Under the pieces are notes generated by a model. That model worked only from the letters and a program-made list of their open reading frames with translations. It ran no database searches and was not told the DNA's origin. This document shows, one piece after another, positions 5,935 through 6,543 of a stretch of DNA of 6,543 nucleotides. Where the stretch lies: contig DUCL01000043.1 of assembly GCA_012959845.1 (NCBI GenBank), positions 1 to 6,543 of the forward strand. Reading direction: 5' to 3'. Every line of letters begins with the position of its first letter. Position 1 is the first letter of the stretch. This DNA comes from Candidatus Poseidoniales archaeon. Its GTDB lineage: Archaea > Thermoplasmatota > Poseidoniia > Poseidoniales > Poseidoniaceae. Position numbers and translations under genes: made by a program.

Positions 5935-6543
5935 CTAACGGAATTCGTTTAGGTGAACTACACCAACTTCTAATCGTTCATGTGTTGGATGAACTTCTAC
6001 CATGAGTACTGAAACAGATAACACCTCGGAAAGTTCTTCTGCAAGACTCAAAGGCAATTCTATTCTCTGCGTATTAGCATCATAGCGAATCCAACCATCT
6101 GCAATCTCTAATTCCTGTTGTAGTTCATTGACATCGTCATTAGCATCTTCAAGAGTAGCGGGTATGGCACCAAAGAGAATTGTGTCATCATCAGATAGCA
6201 CCTCATAGGCTCGCAATGTAGCAAGACCTCGCCGGCGGAACCTGTTTCTCAGTTGACCTGCATCTTTGTAACGAGAGGTGCAAAATTTAACATGGAAGTT
6301 ATAATCTTTTGATGCTTCTTTTATTTTTATTGCCAGTTGTGCTGAGCCTTCTGCTGCAGCGGTAATTCCACCAGATAAATTGAAGCCCCTAACATCCATA
6401 TTTTCTTGATTACCAACAGTGATTTCTAATTCATTTAGATTTAGGAAATGAACTGGAGCTTGTTCTAGATCATCTAATAATTTGAACAATCTCTCCTCTT
6501 GGTCTGGCTCACAAGGCAATTCAACACCGACAAAGATTCCAGC
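5935..6543 (-). CDS. Radical-SAM protein of COG2108 type, C-terminal part
   Basis: The frame is open to the right edge, so only the last 202 residues are present; the in-frame TTG at 6519 is not the start. Seen segments are GVELPCEP (near the edge), FLNLNELEI (nt 6447-6421), GSAQLAIKI, then HVKFCTSRYKDAGQLRNRFRRR (nt 6297-6232) and LRAYEVLSDDDTILFGAIPA. They match, from memory, the C-terminal half of COG2108 proteins, uncharacterised archaeal radical-SAM proteins related to pyruvate formate-lyase activating enzyme, which carry 'FLNLNELE', 'CSSxxKDxxQLRxR' and 'RPYExxxxDG'. The CxxxCxxC cluster motif would lie upstream of the window. The final 60 residues have no cysteine and look like a small alpha/beta tail. 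Function is unknown; a role in peptide or RNA modification is only a guess. It is followed after 29 nt (or 8 nt, if TTG 5926 is used) by the thioredoxin-CcdA gene on the same strand, consistent with one operon. Confidence 0.72.
   Translation of the reverse strand, partial: AGIFVGVELPCEPDQEERLFKLLDDLEQAPVHFLNLNELEITVGNQENMDVRGFNLSGGITAAAEGSAQLAIKIKEASKDYNFHVKFCTSRYKDAGQLRNRFRRRGLATLRAYEVLSDDDTILFGAIPATLEDANDDVNELQQELEIADGWIRYDANTQRIELPLSLAEELSEVLSVSVLMVEVHPTHERLEVGVVHLNEFR

Noticed and set aside
6517..6519. TTG at 6519 as the start of a complete 194-residue protein
   Set aside because: The frame continues open to the edge and encodes AGIFVGVE, which matches the conserved COG2108 segment, so the gene is truncated by the window.

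Overview
The window looks like a piece of a chromosome from an uncultured marine archaeon, most likely Marine Group II (Ca. Poseidoniales) or a related Thermoplasmatota lineage. The basis is indirect. The DNA is AT-rich, the genes are tightly packed with GGAGG-type ribosome binding sites and some TTG starts, a radical-SAM protein of the archaeal COG2108 type sits at the right edge, and exported domains carry many N-X-S/T sequons. No rRNA or marker gene fixes the taxon, so this is inference.

Left half, + strand (1-3041): a compact ABC importer operon. It holds the C-terminal two thirds of a ThiB-like substrate-binding protein (cut by the window edge), a two-domain fused permease of the ThiP type, and a ThiQ-type ATPase. 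The genes overlap by 4 nt and 1 nt, so translation is probably coupled. Sequence features of the binding protein favour thiamine and its phosphates over iron as substrate.

After a 95-nt gap, still on +, comes a polytopic membrane protein with the PSLH and KQHxxxD signatures of the PAP2 phosphatase/phosphotransferase superfamily (3137-3892). It may be a separate lipid enzyme. More speculatively, it could dephosphorylate thiamine phosphates outside the cell for the importer.

Right half, - strand (3887-6543), read from the right edge: the C-terminal part of a COG2108-like radical-SAM protein, then 29 nt later a membrane protein that joins an N-terminal extracytoplasmic thioredoxin-like domain (CSNC) to a C-terminal CcdA/DsbD-type electron-conducting membrane domain. 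After a 111-nt gap comes a small orphan beta-rich protein resembling FxLYD/Ig-like domains. Its last codon abuts the stop of the PAP2 gene in a tail-to-tail arrangement. The 111-nt gap contains a TATA-like element and a perfect 7-bp inverted repeat.

No tRNA, rRNA, CRISPR array, insertion sequence or integrase is visible, and no stretch over 300 nt lacks a gene. I see no convincing new defence or mobile system. The most interesting items are the one-chain thioredoxin-CcdA fusion, the PAP2 gene next to a thiamine importer, and the small orphan gene with a dyad in its leader.
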